The notes under the pieces were generated by a model. That model ran no database searches, was not told the origin of the DNA, and was given only the letters and a program-made list of their open reading frames with translations. Source: Sophora flavescens (Eukaryota; Streptophyta; Magnoliopsida; Fabales; Fabaceae). From it: 64,000 nt of DNA. Positions 1-12,369 of this stretch are shown here, piece after piece (within the stretch, counting starts at the first letter, position 1; every line of letters begins with the position of its first letter). A program made the translations under genes and the position numbers. The stretch is taken from assembly GCA_030762895.1 (NCBI GenBank), contig CM061067.1:100442602-100506601 (forward strand), written 5' to 3'.

Positions 1-1009
1 AAAACACGAAAGGGGAGTAAGAAAAAGAGTTTCATACCTTCAAACAAATTGCAGTATCAGGTTGCGATGAGGTCTAGGGTGAGGGAGATGAACATGGCTT
101 AGCGGCGCCCCTGCAACGTTCGTTGTAGATGACATGAACATGGTTTCTGGTTTCCTCGAACCTGCAACGTTCGTAGTTGCCAAGCATCTAGGGTTTCCGT
201 ACCATCGTTATTTCGTTCTGGAACCCCCAATATGAACAACCAGAAGTGAGGGCCTTTTAGAAAAAAGTTGGGGTCAAAACATAAATGTGGGGTCAAGTTG
301 AAAAAATAGGTAGCAACCTATATAACAGGTTACCGTGAATTGATCTGAGCCATCCATTAATAAGTGACTAAAATCCAATAGTTAAAATAACTCCCTCACT
401 GATGAGGGAGATACTTATTCCCTCACCAAAGAAACCACCATAAATATTTATGTGTATAGATATAAATATATACATAATAGGCAACAAGGTAAGCGGCGTT
501 GGAGTAAAATTTAGAAGGAAAAAGGATAGAATAAACAGCAAGAATAAGGAGTTACAATTGGTCAAAACACGTAAAAGGTAGTCAAAAGTAAAAGGTATTT
601 TGGCAAGACATAAGTTAAACAACGCTCTATATTTTTGTAAAAGAAAAAAGTGGGATGGAGAGTATGTACTATTAGTACAACTAAGCCTCTGACAAATGCA
701 AAAGCAAAAGAGAAAACGTGATGCATAAGGGTAACATGTTGCTTAAGAGAAGCCACACGGCTTCCGAGGAAATGATAGAAGACTCAACCCAGATACCGAG
801 GGCAACATCCAATCATCGGTAAAAAATATCACAAGACGATAACACTAAACTCTTTGATCTATGAAGTTTGAACTAGCATTTTACCACTTGCACACAACTT
901 GTCAAATATCATTCGATACAACTGCTTATATATATCTCACATCCGTAAATCGGGTAAAGTGATAAATATGGAAAAGCATGTTAAACACTACTTGCAGAAG
1001 GGCATCCAC
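1..1009. other. unassigned sequence at window start
   Basis: I found no gene, RNA or bounded mobile element here. The longest open frames are under 90 codons and lack recognisable motifs. Positions 70-230 repeat the phrase CTGCAACGTTCGT about 55 bp apart, once near 111 and once near 162. This may be the edge of a decayed element or of a gene lying outside the window. Confidence 0.4.
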
Positions 1010-1157
1010 GAAGATAACCGACCTCGAGTCTTCACTCGGTTGAAGGGACATAACAATCGGGGGTTTTCACTCGGTTAGTCCACAAAGATAACCGACCTCG
1101 AGTCTTCACTCAATTGAAGGGACAGAACAACCTGGAGTTTTCACTCGGTTAGTCCAC
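1010..1157. repeat. 74-bp tandem repeat, 2 copies
   Basis: Two adjacent copies start at 1010 and 1084, each beginning with RAAGATAACC and containing TTTTCACTCGGTTAGTCCAC. A third start at 1158 breaks off after about 10 bp into the next array. The copies differ at roughly ten positions. This is the first block of a composite tandem-repeat locus. Confidence 0.85.
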
Positions 1158-1165
1158 GAAGATAA

Positions 1166-1345
1166 CCCGAGAGGCTACGCCCGAGAGGTTACGCTCGAGA
1201 GGCTATGCCCGAGAGGCTATGCCCGGGAGGTTACGCCCGAGAGGTTACCCCCAAGAGATTACACCCGAGAGGCTACACCCGAGAGGCTACACCCGAGAAG
1301 TTACAACCCGAGAGGTTACACCCGAGAGGCTACACTCGAGAGCAC
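1166..1345. repeat. 14-bp tandem repeat, about 13 copies
   Basis: The unit is close to CCCGAGAGGYTAYR with slight variation, reiterated about 13 times directly after the 74-bp repeats and before the 36-bp array. No coding meaning is evident. Confidence 0.85.
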
Positions 1346-1367
1346 ATCTTCTTGGTTACACCTTTAT

Positions 1368-1753
1368 CTTGAAGACCTTAGCCAAGGATTTAAACTCCTT
1401 TACCTTAAGGACCTCGGATAAGGATTTAAACTCATTCACCTTAAGGACCTCAGTCGAGGATTTAAGCTCCTTTGCCTTGAAGACCTCGACCGAGGATCTA
1501 AACTCCTTTATCTTGTAGACCTCGGTCAAGGATTTAAGCTCCTTCGCCTTGAAGACCTCGGTCGATGATTTAAACTCCATTAGCTTAAGGACCTCGACTG
1601 AGAATTTAATTTCCTTCACCTTCTGGACCTCGGCATAGGATTTAAGCTCCTTCGCCTTGAAGGCCTCAACCGAGGATTTAAACTCATTTATCTTGAAGAC
1701 CTCGGCCAAGGATTTAAACTCCTTCGCCTTGAAGACCTCGGCCGAGGACTTAA
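1368..1753. repeat. 36-bp tandem repeat array, left part
   Basis: About 10.7 copies of a 36-bp unit of the form GAGGATTTAAACTCCTT..CCTTGAAGACCTCG. Because 36 is a multiple of 3, several frames stay open on both strands and give a 12-residue repeat; I treat this as a by-product. The array stops at 1753 exactly at the left end of element A and resumes in phase at 31176 after the CTTAA target duplication. Confidence 0.92.
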
Positions 1754-2496
1754 TGTTGGCCGTGGCAACCATACCCAAGAGAGGGGGAGGGGGTGGGGGG
1801 GGGGTGAATTGGGTTTTAAATAAAAATGAAATCGTTTTCTATAAATTAAAACCCTTTTTAAAATATAAACAGAATTTGCAGCGGATATTAAATTCTTTTT
1901 AAATTAAAGTGTTGTCGCGTGCAAGTAAAAGCGTTTTTGCAAAAGAAAAAACAAAAGTAAAAGAGATAAGGGATAAGAAGATTGACACAGTGATATATCT
2001 TGGTTCGACCACAGACTACCCACGTGGCCTACGTCCAGTCCCCAAGGCAATACCACCAAGGGTTTTCACTCAATCCCTAGCTTTCAAACAGGAGCAGCTA
2101 GAACCTTTACAATAACGAGAACTCCTCACAAACCAGGGACATACTATCCCCCAGTGACAGAGTCTCGAATCCCTAGCTTTGAAACAGGCGCAGCTAGAAC
2201 CTTTACAGTGGAATCACACCCACTAATCCCTTACAAGAGATATTCCCTCTCTTGCAAGAATGGTAACCAAAAGAGGTTTGAGTCAATCCGACTCTTACCA
2301 ACAGTATGCACTATTAATAGTGCTGATAAAAACAAATTGAAGCCCAAATACAATCACACCTATATGGCATATAAAGCTCTCAAGTTTAAAGTGATCAAGG
2401 TGTAAGAACAAGAGAGAATAAGAGAGAATTTGTTTTTCAGAGTTTTAGCACGGATATATTGATAATCTCATGTTGCATATTGTGCCTAAGTTTCCG

Positions 2497-2504
2497 TTAT
2501 ATAG
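2497..2504 (-). promoter_or_regulatory. TATA box of element A LTR
   Basis: The minus strand reads CTATATAA, also intact in the right LTR near 10578. It is positioned downstream (in sense) of the palindrome cluster, which fits a U3 promoter. Confidence 0.6.
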
Positions 2505-2556
2505 ATCATGAAATATTAGGTCAAAAACTCCTCAAAACTCAGTTTTTGTCGCATAG

Positions 2557-2975
2557 TAATCGATTATTTAAATGTCATAATCTATTATTTTGACTCGGTT
2601 TGAAAAGTGCCTCTTTGAGATAGTCGCAGCATAATCGATTATACTAATTGATTATATGTTCTCAGTTTAAATTCCTACGAACTGAAAAAGAATATAATCG
2701 ATTATCCTAATCGATTATTAACTCTTTGTTTTGTTCTTCAAAAAGCATAATCAATTCTCAAAGGTGTATAATCGATTATGTAAGTTCAAAATTCAAACTC
2801 AATGGCTAAGATATCATTAATACTCATTAAAACTCATCAAAGCCATTTAAGTTGTTTAAAACGTGTTCAGCTATAGATAATCGACTATAGCAATTCAAAA
2901 TGGCTGATTCAAATTCATAACAGCTCAATAATTTATTATTCATTTAAGCATAATTAAGAGCATGATAATCGATTA
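2557..2975. promoter_or_regulatory. cluster of TAATCGATTA palindromes in U3 of element A
   Basis: About nine exact or near-exact copies of TAATCGATTA (inverted TAATC/GATTA half sites), often in pairs separated by a few bases. The cluster recurs in the right LTR pieces (10640-11075 and 30478-30840). Sireviruses are known to carry repeated palindromic motifs in the LTR; regulation by them is inference. Confidence 0.75.
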
Positions 2976-3316
2976 TTCTTCGATTCAATTTTGAATTTGA
3001 AAAACTTAACAGCTATAAAATTCATTACTCATTTAAGACCATATATTAGTTGATTAAGTTTGATTATTAAAAGCTCATTAATGTGTGTGTGTGACCAATT
3101 TTAATCTTGAGAGCATTATTAACCATTTACAATGAATCTAAAACAAGCAATACAGTAAAAGAAAATTTCCCTTAACCCATTGGACTGCTTGTTTGACCTT
3201 TTCCCGTTTTTTGCAATTTAGTCCTCAGACTTGAATTTGCGTGTTGGTCCGTGGACTTGAAATTCCCTTTTTGCTCATCATCAAAACAAAAGTACCTGTC
3301 AAAGTATATATCCACA

Positions 3317-3439
3317 AACTCCCCCTTTTTGATGATGACAAATCTCATTGAGGGAATTTCTAAAAGATAGAGTTAGAGCAATAAAATATATCACACATTT
3401 TAGTTTCACTCTACTCCCCCTCACTTTATGCAGTTTGAC

Positions 3440-3499
<60 letters not shown>

Positions 3500-4095
3500 C
3501 ACAATTTTGCTCTACTCTTCCTTAAGCATGCAATCAATAGAAGATTTGCCAATTGAAATTTCTCTCCCCCTTAAGAATGCCTTTATAAAATTCATATATC
3601 AATTTAACTTATCTCCCCCTTAAGCATACATTCATGTAACTCTCCCCCTTTTGTCATTATCAAAAAGCGGGAAAAGAATTATAATCTCAACATGGCATAT
3701 ATCCACTAAAATAATAGACCAATTAAGTGTAAGATATAGACCATGGCATGCATATATCAGGTATGTACGAAAGCAAAAGTGCCAGGAAAATTAACACAGC
3801 ATAAGAGTTACACTAATTATTATAACCACTTGATATAATGACCACTTGTTGTTGGCCATTGTTACTCCATATGAAGCTCTTATTGGTCTCAAAATAGAGC
3901 TAATCCCAAATTAATTAACTCATAGAATCATCTCCATTTATTTGACATTTCAATTTATTTTGGTATCATGCATACTTTCAAAAGAGGGTTTTAGAGATTA
4001 ACAAGTTTAAATGAAAATTGTCCCCCTTGAACAAGTATATATTCTTGTATTTTAATGTCACCCTTAAACATGTAAATATTTCTCCCCCTTTCGAA
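3317..4095 (-). other. multiple polypurine tracts before 3' LTR of element A
   Basis: Immediately inside the left LTR the minus strand reads AAAAAGGGGGAGTT, a polypurine tract. Further AAGGGGGAGA-like tracts occur at roughly 3411-3422, 3563-3573, 3612-3622, 3640-3650, 4019-4027 and 4079-4092. A series of polypurine tracts in this position is characteristic of Sireviruses. Confidence 0.75.
3443..3495. repeat. (AT)n microsatellite
   Basis: An uninterrupted AT dinucleotide run of 26 units inside the 3' non-coding region of element A. It makes artificial Tyr-Ile reading frames on both strands. Confidence 0.98.
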
Positions 4096-5227
4096 AATAA
4101 TTTTTCAAAATTTCATTTTTGTGAGAAAGGGTAGAAGCACATTTAATCTCAACAAGCATTAAACAATCCACAAACTAGAATATCATGAGATTAGGGATTG
4201 AGAAACTTATTGAGTTAGATATAATGTAGTGGTCCCTGTTTGCAGCAATCTTTTGCACTTGCATTATCTTCACTTGAGCTTTTCATTTCATATTTAGAGC
4301 ACTTGCAGAAAATGTAGTCCTTGGATTTTTCATGTAATTCTTCAACAAGCTAGAGACTCATGCTTATCTCTTGTCACGTGCTTCTAGTGACCACTATCAA
4401 GATATCAATTTAAGTTTATGGTCTTTAAGCATACCTACAAATCAAGCTTAAAGAAACAACTTTTTGGTATCCAATAAGTTTTGGATCCATGGAGTTAGTC
4501 CTTTTATCAAGCTCATGCTAAATGAAATAATAAGAAATTTTAGCAAAATGTGTACACAGTCATCTAGCATCAATGGCAATTTTAAGGGCATGCTTAATTT
4601 AATGTAGCATAGAGAATTTCAGGCATAGCAAGCATGTTTGATGAAGAAAGACCCTTTTTAAATAATTTTCAAGAAGGTGAGTATGTAAAAGGTTCTAACA
4701 TGTAAAATTGTCATCTCACATTTTCAACTTGTCAATTAATTAAGAATGAATTTTTCTCAATGCACTTGATTTCAACAACTTGGTTTAGGCATGTCTATGT
4801 TTCAATATTACCAAGCTAATGACCTTTATGTGTCATTTCATTCAAAACATGTCAAAACATCTTATTTCAAGTATGACTGTTACAAGTAAAAAATTTGATG
4901 ACATAGCTTAGCTAGAAAAGCATAACATTGAATATGTACAAGCATAACACATGTCTTGTAATGATTATCATATGTATTTCATTTAAAATCTCTAAGTCAT
5001 ATCTATGATGATTTAATAAATTCTACGTTTATTACAACTATAAATCATCATGAGGGATAAGGATAGATATCACCATTTTTGTCAAAGTAACTCATTATGA
5101 ACCTTGGTGTCGGAATCTCCATTAGTTGCAACAAAATCGATTATTGGGCTGTCATAATCGATTATTCTTTTTCCTGTTAGGCTTCATATAATCGAGTATT
5201 CTAATCAATTATTACTCCTCTGGTGTG
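4096..5227. other. AT-rich non-coding interior of element A
   Basis: No open frame over 60 codons and no motif of protease, integrase or reverse transcriptase. Isolated TAATCGATTA palindromes occur near 5136-5165. This is the 3' untranslated interior of element A where pol or an extra ORF would end in a complete relative. Confidence 0.6.
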
Positions 5228-6757
5228 TGTTGGAACCAAAGTGATTTGGATTTAATTAATATCTAAGTTTTGATGTTAACAAAAGGATTAAATTTGCTTG
5301 GCAAAGTGTTAGTTGAGACCTAAAAAGGTTATCCAGTTTTGCAGGATTACTCGAATCTTATCAGTTATGAAAACCTAGATGAAGTTACCATATATATTTG
5401 CTTGGATTTGATCTTGTGAATCCACGTCCATAAACGAGCTGCTCAAATGTTTGGTAAAGTTATTTACTTATTTATTTTTTTAAGTAGACGAGAGCTTTAA
5501 TAGAATTAAGTAGACGAAGAAATAAAATAACGAGTATAGGAGAATTTTTCTCATGAGTAAACGAGCTCTAATTGCCATGTCACTAGACGGAGATCAAGAT
5601 AACTCACTGAGATATAGCAAGTCCAAAGACTTGATAGACGAGAGGATATGCCACACCAGTGGACGAGTTAAATGAAAGAATAAATAGGCTTAATCTCACA
5701 TATAACTGAATAGACAGATTTTTAGTAGACGAGTTTTTATCTCTAATGTGTACTTTCTAAGAAAAATAAATGTAATACGGTCCACTTGAATTTATATCAA
5801 ATGATTGATATTTATTTCAAACGAATATTGGTCCTTCCAATTTGTTTTAACTGTTTTAATGCTTTGTTTCCTTGTGAGAGAAACATAGTACCATCAAGGA
5901 AATGCAAAAAGAAAAATAGCACAATAGCAATTGCAAAACGCTCTGTACCCTATCACCTTTATCGTTGGAATAGCTGTAATTTACACAAAGGAGGAAAGAC
6001 AGTTTTTCAAGTTACAATTGCTCAGAGGTGTATCAGTCCATATCGTGCAAAAGTGATAACCAAGAGTACATTTCACAATGGCCACGATCAAGCTATCAGT
6101 CACAACAGATTCTATGCATTTAATGCTATCTCTAAACAGGTATATCTAAAATAACCGTTGAAGTTTTTCAAGTGAAGAAGAAGGTCACTATAAATAGAAG
6201 ACCTCAACAACTGAAGAACAACTTTTTGCCAATCTATAATTTCTCATTCTAATATTCTTTCAAGAGCAAGAGTCCGTATTCTTTAGTTTGAATATTGTGA
6301 AAATATTCAACAGATCTTAAACTTTCATATCCTCACACATAGTGAGTTAAGAAGATCATAAGTTAAATCTCTTTGTTAGAGTTAGTGCCTGAAAAAGCTT
6401 GGTAAGAAATGAATACTTGTAGCCTGGGAGGTGTTGAATACTTGGTTGTAATCTATTTGGAGAAATAGTGGATAAAACCTTCAAGTCGAAGGGACCGGAC
6501 GTAGCTCTTGGTTGGAAGAGAGTGAACCAGAATAAAATCTATTGTGTGAATCTTCTATCCCAAAACTCTTATAGCTATATTTGTTTATACTGACTGTGGG
6601 GATTTGATATTGCCTTTGTTAAGTTTCTAAAAGATCATTTTATGTGTGCTTGCTTCTGTATTAAATTTCTTGTGTGAGAAAGTAGTTTTTAAAAGGTTGT
6701 TTTCGAAAATTATTAACAAACACAATTCAACCACCCTTCCTGTGTTTGCCTGTGTCA
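5228..6757 (+). mobile_element. solo LTR, Sirevirus-type, inside element A
   Basis: About 1530 bp from TGTTGGAACC to CTGTGTCA. It has the hallmarks of a Sirevirus LTR in plus orientation: TATA box CTATAAATAG at 6188-6197, then a segment around 6420-6540 typical of this lineage (GGACCGGACGTAGCTC, GTGAACCAG), and a C-rich tract (ACCACCCTTCC) near its 3' end matching the G-rich tract of the A and H LTRs on their antisense strand. No primer-binding site follows and no polypurine tract precedes it, so it is a solo LTR. I could not define a target duplication, so the ends are approximate. It is flanked by palindrome-containing element A sequence. Confidence 0.7.
6188..6197 (+). promoter_or_regulatory. 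TATA box of the solo LTR
   Basis: CTATAAATAG, about 960 bp into the LTR, in the same relative position as in other Sirevirus LTRs. Confidence 0.6.
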
Positions 6758-7019
6758 ACTTTAGTTTGTCACTTCTGTACGTAATCGATTATTGTAATCG
6801 ATTAGGACTCCTCTGACTTGTAGTTTCTCCCTTTTCTTATGTAATTGATTATCTCAGTCGATTATTGGCTCACTGACTTGTGGATAATCGATTATCTACT
6901 ATGGATAATCGATTATTGATCGATTTTTCATAACTTTGTCAATCTCTTGGGAGAAAATCTGTATAGCCTATTTTCACACTTTAACGCACAGGTTAGAGAT
7001 AAAAGGTGAAAATAAAAAT

Positions 7020-7640
7020 GATTTGATTTGTCAAATCTTGCACAAATTTGGTAAAAAGATATTCAAGGATAAAAGGATGTCAAATTCATGAACCACAATC
7101 TCAGTAAATATTAATTTAATTACTTGTGGTGTAGTTAAAGCATTCCATAAAAGGAAGAATTTTATTTAATCATCTAAAATTCAAATTCAATAAATTTCGA
7201 AATTAGACATAGAAAAGAATTTGAATTTTGAAATCTTGAACGGTTTTAGAAAGAAACAAATGTTTAAATAGGGAATACGCAAAACTTTTCAATTTCTCTT
7301 TATTAACCACAATTCCAATAAATTTTATTTAAGCATTTGTGGTGTAATTAAAGATTTCCAAAAAAAAATTGAATTTCAAAGAGTCATCCAGATTTCAAAA
7401 TTAATGAGTTTTTCGAAATTAATTATAAAGGATTTGATTTGAAATCTTCAATAATTTTTGGCAAGAAGAAATATTCAAATAGAATATATGTCAAAGTCAT
7501 TTAAGATTTTTCTTTATTAACCGCAAACTTAATAAACTCTCATATATGTAGTTGTGGTGTAATAAGAGATTTTCATTCATCTAAAACTTTTGAATTCAAA
7601 AACAATTTTTAAATTTGAAAAAGATGGAATTTATTAATTC
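7020..7640. repeat. three degenerate copies of a ~214-bp repeat
   Basis: TTGTGGTGT recurs at about 7124, 7337 and 7552 (spacing 213 and 215 bp). Each copy has an upstream partner ACCACAA or ACCGCAA about 25-30 bp away, so each forms a small dyad. It lies in the AT-rich interior of element A between the solo LTR and gag. Confidence 0.7.
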
Positions 7641-8333
7641 ATGATTAGAAATCAATTTCGAAAATATAATGAAATATTTTGAATTTTGAATTTAAAATCT
7701 CAAAAATTGAATTCTCTTTTAAAGGAATTTAATTATCATATAAATTTCAAAAATATGATCCTTAATAAATATTTGTATCATCATGTATTTATTTCAACAA
7801 TCTTGATATTTTTCAAATTTTAAAAATGTGCTTAATTACTCCATGACTAGAAATTGTATTTTCAATAAATTAAGATCATTTATTAAATCACTAATTTATT
7901 TTCAAATCAGATTTTTGAAAAATAGTGATAAGTAATAACTTACAAAATAAATTTGTATCATAAAAGAGTTTAATTCTAATTCAAATTTGAATTTGATATC
8001 TTCAAAATAATTAAAGAATTAAACCAGATGTCATTTCATAATGATGCATTTATTAGAAAATTAATTTTGATTTTGTTAAAAAAATTATTTTCAGGAATTC
8101 CATACTTTCCTAGCATAGTCGATTATGATAATCGATTATTATGCTTCTGTCTATCTTCCCTATTTTTCTCGAGGATGCATAATCGATTATCCCATTCGAT
8201 TTTCAAAATTCCATAACAAGGGAGATTTGTAACTAACTCAAAAGAATTTTGTCATGCTTCAAGTAATAATCAATTATCATTCAACATACACATAACATTT
8301 AGCACAAAGTTCATACACCAACTTGAAAGAATT

Positions 8334-9668
8334 TCACAAACAAGTAATTATATTCAAGTTGATATTTTCACATGGAATATAACTTGATTTCACATAATTA
8401 TCTTTATCAACATACCTCCGTTTAACAAATAACACATTTGAGCATGTATAGGAAGTAAGGGATAGAGTTACCTCGTTATATGAATTGACAAGTTCATTCT
8501 TTCTTACCCACTTTTGTTTGACTTTGAATCTAGCTCTTAACTTGTCTACCTTGTTTGAGTTGTTCATCAAGCGACATTTGCTTCTTTTGGTAGCAAGTAC
8601 ATTTCCGAAATTGTGAGGCATTCTTCTTGATGTCACCTCCTTTTCCAATATAGTTTGTTTCTCCATTTTGGAATTTTCCTGCACATTAGGAGTACTAGAG
8701 AAACTTTTTGGTACCCATTTCTTATTGGGTCCTTGTGGGTAGGTAGACAAGTTATTTGTGCCTTTAGGCATCCAGTTAAGCTTATTTCTCATATAAATAT
8801 TTTTTCTATGATTGCATATATGAGAAATATGTCCTAACATTCCACAATAGTTACATGTTACATGCCTTTTATTTTTCATATGACGATTTTCATACCCAAC
8901 CATAGAACAATCATGACCTTGATGCATGTCATGTTTAATAGTTGACAAATCATTGTTGGTATGAATTTCTTCTTTTTCATGTGGAGGTTGTACATGTGTG
9001 AAACTCTTCGTTTTAGAAATTTCATGAAATAAGTCCTCAATTTTATTATTAAGAATTATGCAATTTTCATAGCATGGAGAGGATTCAAATTTCACAACAT
9101 TTTCATTACAATGAAAAGTATATTCATTTTTCAATTTTTCCAAATCATTTTCAATCACTGAAATACTTTTCAAGCAGTGTAAATTCTTATTTTCCATACT
9201 CATCATTTCATCATACAAATTATTGTATGCATATAACAATTTGTCATTCAATGGATTGAGTTTAGCATCTATTACCTCCAAGTTTCTTTGAGTTGCTTGG
9301 AGAGTAGTTTCAATCTTCTTGACCAATAGCTTTTTGCTTCCCTAGTCCTTCCTTTTCATGGCATGTTGTTGAGGATAACCTTCCTCCAATGAATTTTGCC
9401 CTTTCCTGTCATTGCTTTCAATCTCAAAGGTGTTAGTGACAAGGTAATTATAATCGAGCACATTTAAAATATCCTTGGCACAATCACAATCTTTAATTTT
9501 CTCATAAGCATCATCGCATAAACAATTTGCAAATATTTGCATAGCTTTGAGATTCAAGCAAAAACAATTTTTTATCAAACTCAGTCTAATGTTCTTTGGG
9601 TTTGAGAATGAGTCCATGAACTCCAACATCCCATAAGTCGACATCAATTGACAGTATAAAAATTTCAA
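8334..9668 (-). pseudogene. gag remnant of element A
   Basis: Two minus-strand frames, 9668-9342 (108 codons) and 9326-8334 (330 codons), form a broken copia gag. The second has a long coiled-coil stretch (first ~100 residues), one CCHC zinc knuckle of the CX2CX4HX4C type at about residue 159, and the phrase GPNKKWVPKS that marks the gag/protease border in Sireviruses. It ends without entering protease. The frames are separated by a stop or frameshift near 9330-9345. Gag proteins form the cytoplasmic virus-like particle of retrotransposons; this copy is probably dead. No pol follows downstream in sense. Confidence 0.8.
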
Positions 9669-9807
9669 TTCTCATTTTCCAATAAATGTAATTCTCACCA
9701 TCTAAGAATGGTGGTTTGTCAATTTCAAAACCATGCATTTTGGAAAACTTAAAAGGTTGCCAAAAGGATCTTAACTCTAAGCTGTTAAGCTAAGAACCAG
9801 AGTTGAA

Positions 9808-9819
9808 GCTCTGATACCA
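9808..9819 (-). other. primer-binding site of element A (initiator tRNA-Met type)
   Basis: The minus strand reads TGGTATCAGAGC, two bases from the LTR end at 9822. This is the classical copia primer site complementary to the 3' end of initiator tRNA-Met. Confidence 0.9.
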
Positions 9820-9821
9820 CT

Positions 9822-11117
9822 TGTTGGTCGTGGCAACCATACCCAAGAGGGGGGCGGGGCCGGGGCCGGGGCCGGGGGGGGGGGGGGGTGAATTGGGTTT
9901 TAAATAAAAATGAAATATTTTTATATAAATCAAAACCCTTTTTAAAATACAAACAGAATTTGCAGCGGATATTAAATTCTTTTCAAATTAAAGCGTTGTC
10001 GCGTGCAAGTAAAAGCATTTTTGCAAAAGACAAAACAAAAGTAAAAGAGATAAGGGATAAGAAGATTGACATAGCGATATATCCTGGTTCGGCCACAGAC
10101 TACCCACGTGGCCTACGTCCAGTCCCCAAGGCAATACCGCTAAGGGTTTTCACTCAATCCCTAGCTTTTAAACAGGAGTAGCTAGAACCTTTACAATAAC
10201 GAGAACTCCTCATAGACCAAGGACATACTATCCCCTTGTGATAGAGTCTCAAATCCCTAGCTTTTAAACAGGTGCAGCTAGAACCCTTACAGTGGAATCA
10301 CACCCACTATTCCCTTACAAGAGAAAGACCCTCTCTTGCAAGAATGGTAACCAAAAGAGGATTGAGTCAATCCGACTCTTACCAACAGTATGCACTCTTA
10401 ATAGTGCTGATAAAAACAAATTGAAGCCCAAATACAATCACACCTATATGGCGTATAAAGCACTCAAGTTTAAAGTGATCTAGGTGTAAGAACAAGAGAG
10501 AATAAGAGAGAATTTGTTTTCCAGAGTTTTAGCACGGATATATTGATAATCTCGTGTTGCATATTGTGCCTAAGTTTCCTTTATATAGATCATGAAAGAT
10601 TAGGTCAAAAACTCCTCAAAACTCAGTTTTTATCGAGCGGTAATCGATTATTTAAATATTATAATTGATTATTTTGACTCAGTTTGAAAAGCGTTTCTTT
10701 GAGACAGTCACATCATAATCGATTATACTAATCAATTATATGTTCTCAGTTTAAATTCCTGTGAACTGAAAAAGAATATAATCGATTATCCTAATCGATT
10801 ATTAACTCTCTGTTTTGTTCTTCAAAAAGCATAATCGATTCTCAAAGGTGTATAATCGATTATGTAAGTTCAAAATTCAAACTCAACGGCTAAGATATCA
10901 TTAAAACTCATCAAAGCCATTTAAGTTGTTTAAAGCATGTTCAACTATAGATAATCGATTATAGTAATTAAAAATGGCTTATTCAAATTCATAACAGCTC
11001 TATAATTGATTATTGATTTAAGCATAATTAAGAGCATGATAATCGATTATACTAATCGATTATTCTTCGATTCAATTATGAATTTGAAAAACTTAACAGC
11101 TATAAAATTCATTACTC
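9822..11117 (-). repeat. element A right LTR, first part
   Basis: Matches the left LTR from its TGTTGG end up to the ACTCATTTAAGACC phrase, where homology ends and B1 begins. It holds the expanded G-rich tract (9847-9889) and the palindrome cluster. The remainder of the LTR is at 30452-31175. Confidence 0.9.
9847..9889 (+). repeat. G-rich tract with CCGGGG repeats
   Basis: On the plus strand a G6 run is followed by four GGGGCC-type units and a run of about 17 G. The same position in the left LTR (1780-1807) has a simpler G-rich run. The plus strand could form G-quadruplexes. Confidence 0.9.
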
Positions 11118-11305
11118 ATTTAAGACCAGATGAGATGATCATGTTACCTCAAGTTACCTCAAGTTAGGAAAGTAGAAGAAGAATAGATAATGATCTTCGC
11201 AAGCTTTGTAATGGAATAACTTGGAGCTCTTGAAGAATGAAAATGAAGTTTAAGTGTTTTTGGTGAAGAAGATGAAGAAGATTAGTGAAAGGGGAGGGAG
11301 GCCAC
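11118..11305 (-). repeat. B1 left LTR fragment, first piece
   Basis: Matches B2 at 41843-42018 (phrases GATCATGTTACCTC and GTTTAAGTGTTTTTGGTG). It ends with GCCAC (11301-11305), the target duplication of C; the LTR continues at 24118. Confidence 0.9.
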
Positions 11306-12284
11306 TGATGTGCGCTGCGGCGCGCGCGTGCGATTCCGGCAAGTGTACCGGATTGCCGTCAAGTAATAAAAGATATCGAACCCACAGAGACTGTGTTCTC
11401 GAATCGCAATCGGTTTCGAATCGATTAGATCTGGACACTTTTAGAGGGTTTTGAAAAAGGTTTGAATTGAGAGATAAACAAACAGAATCAATTAAAACAG
11501 AAAACAAATGTTTTTGGGGTTTTGATCTAAATGGATTCCTAGGGATTTGGGTTACCTTTGAGGCTGTTTATGTTGCTAATCTGATTTACCTTTGTTGATT
11601 ACCTAAATCGCCTTGAAGGCGAGTTTACCCTCTAATAGCTTAAGCTCCCTCTCGGGTTACAAAAGCCGTGCCCAATTGACCCGACCCCTACTCTCGTGGT
11701 AGTCGATCCCAGATTGGACCCTTTACGTTCCGTGACAACTCGTTGCTCCTCGAGGGACGGCTTCTAACTCTCGTGATTTCAGTCCCAAGTCTGACTTCTA
11801 TAGGTCCGACACCTAAGTTCACCGCTAGGTTCCTCCTTAGAATGTCTCAGTCATGCAAATAACCTAAGTTCACCGCTAGGTTCCTCCTTGGATCATCCAC
11901 ATCTCACAAACCAGTGGCCGCCGAATTTTACGAGTGAAATACCCTAGAAATCCTAAGTTCACTGCTAGGTTCCTCCTTAGAACGTCTACGTCACGCAAAT
12001 AAGCGGTTGCCGAATTTACGAGTGATTAACACACTAGAAATCAGATCTAAAACAATAACGAAATCAACAACATTTACAAAACTCGGGCAGAGCCCCAATC
12101 CCTAGAAACAAACTACTACTCCAGTCTTGCCATGGAGATGACAAGCTGGGTTGACAACATAATAGAAAATACAAAAATCAGAGAAGAGAGGAGAAGAGGA
12201 GAAGAGAGATCTATGCCTAAGTCCTTGTTGTTATGGATGTGATCCTCCTCATCCAATGTGTCCCTGATGTGATCTGCCTGGTCC

Positions 12285-12294
12285 TTATTTATAG
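12285..12294 (-). promoter_or_regulatory. TATA box of element C left LTR
   Basis: The minus strand reads CTATAAATAA, directly downstream in sense of the palindromic modules. The same sequence occurs in the right LTR at 23513-23522 and in element D at 37489-37498. Confidence 0.75.
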
Positions 12295-12369
12295 AAATTG
12301 GGAAGTTAGAGTCCCAAACCAACTCAAAATCTGATCTATTTCGGCTTCTTCAGGTCCAAGTAATGCGCG

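Larger units (their letters stand above)
1754..3316 (-). repeat. element A left LTR (3' LTR in sense)
   Basis: A 1563-bp LTR bounded on the plus strand by TGTTGG and ATATCCACA. A G-rich tract lies at 1780-1807. A TATA box on the minus strand (CTATATAA) is at 2497-2504. In the sense direction a cluster of TAATCGATTA palindromes (2557-2975) lies directly upstream of the TATA box, as expected for U3. It matches 9822-11117 plus 30452-31175. Confidence 0.9.

Noticed and set aside
1356..1778. 140-codon minus-strand frame of 12-residue repeats
   Set aside because: Produced by the 36-bp tandem array; other frames and the opposite strand are equally open.
3299..3623. Frames with long Tyr-Ile runs on both strands
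   Set aside because: They translate the (AT)n microsatellite.
5786..6154. 122-codon plus-strand frame
   Set aside because: Lies in a solo LTR upstream of its TATA box, with no motif; chance frame.
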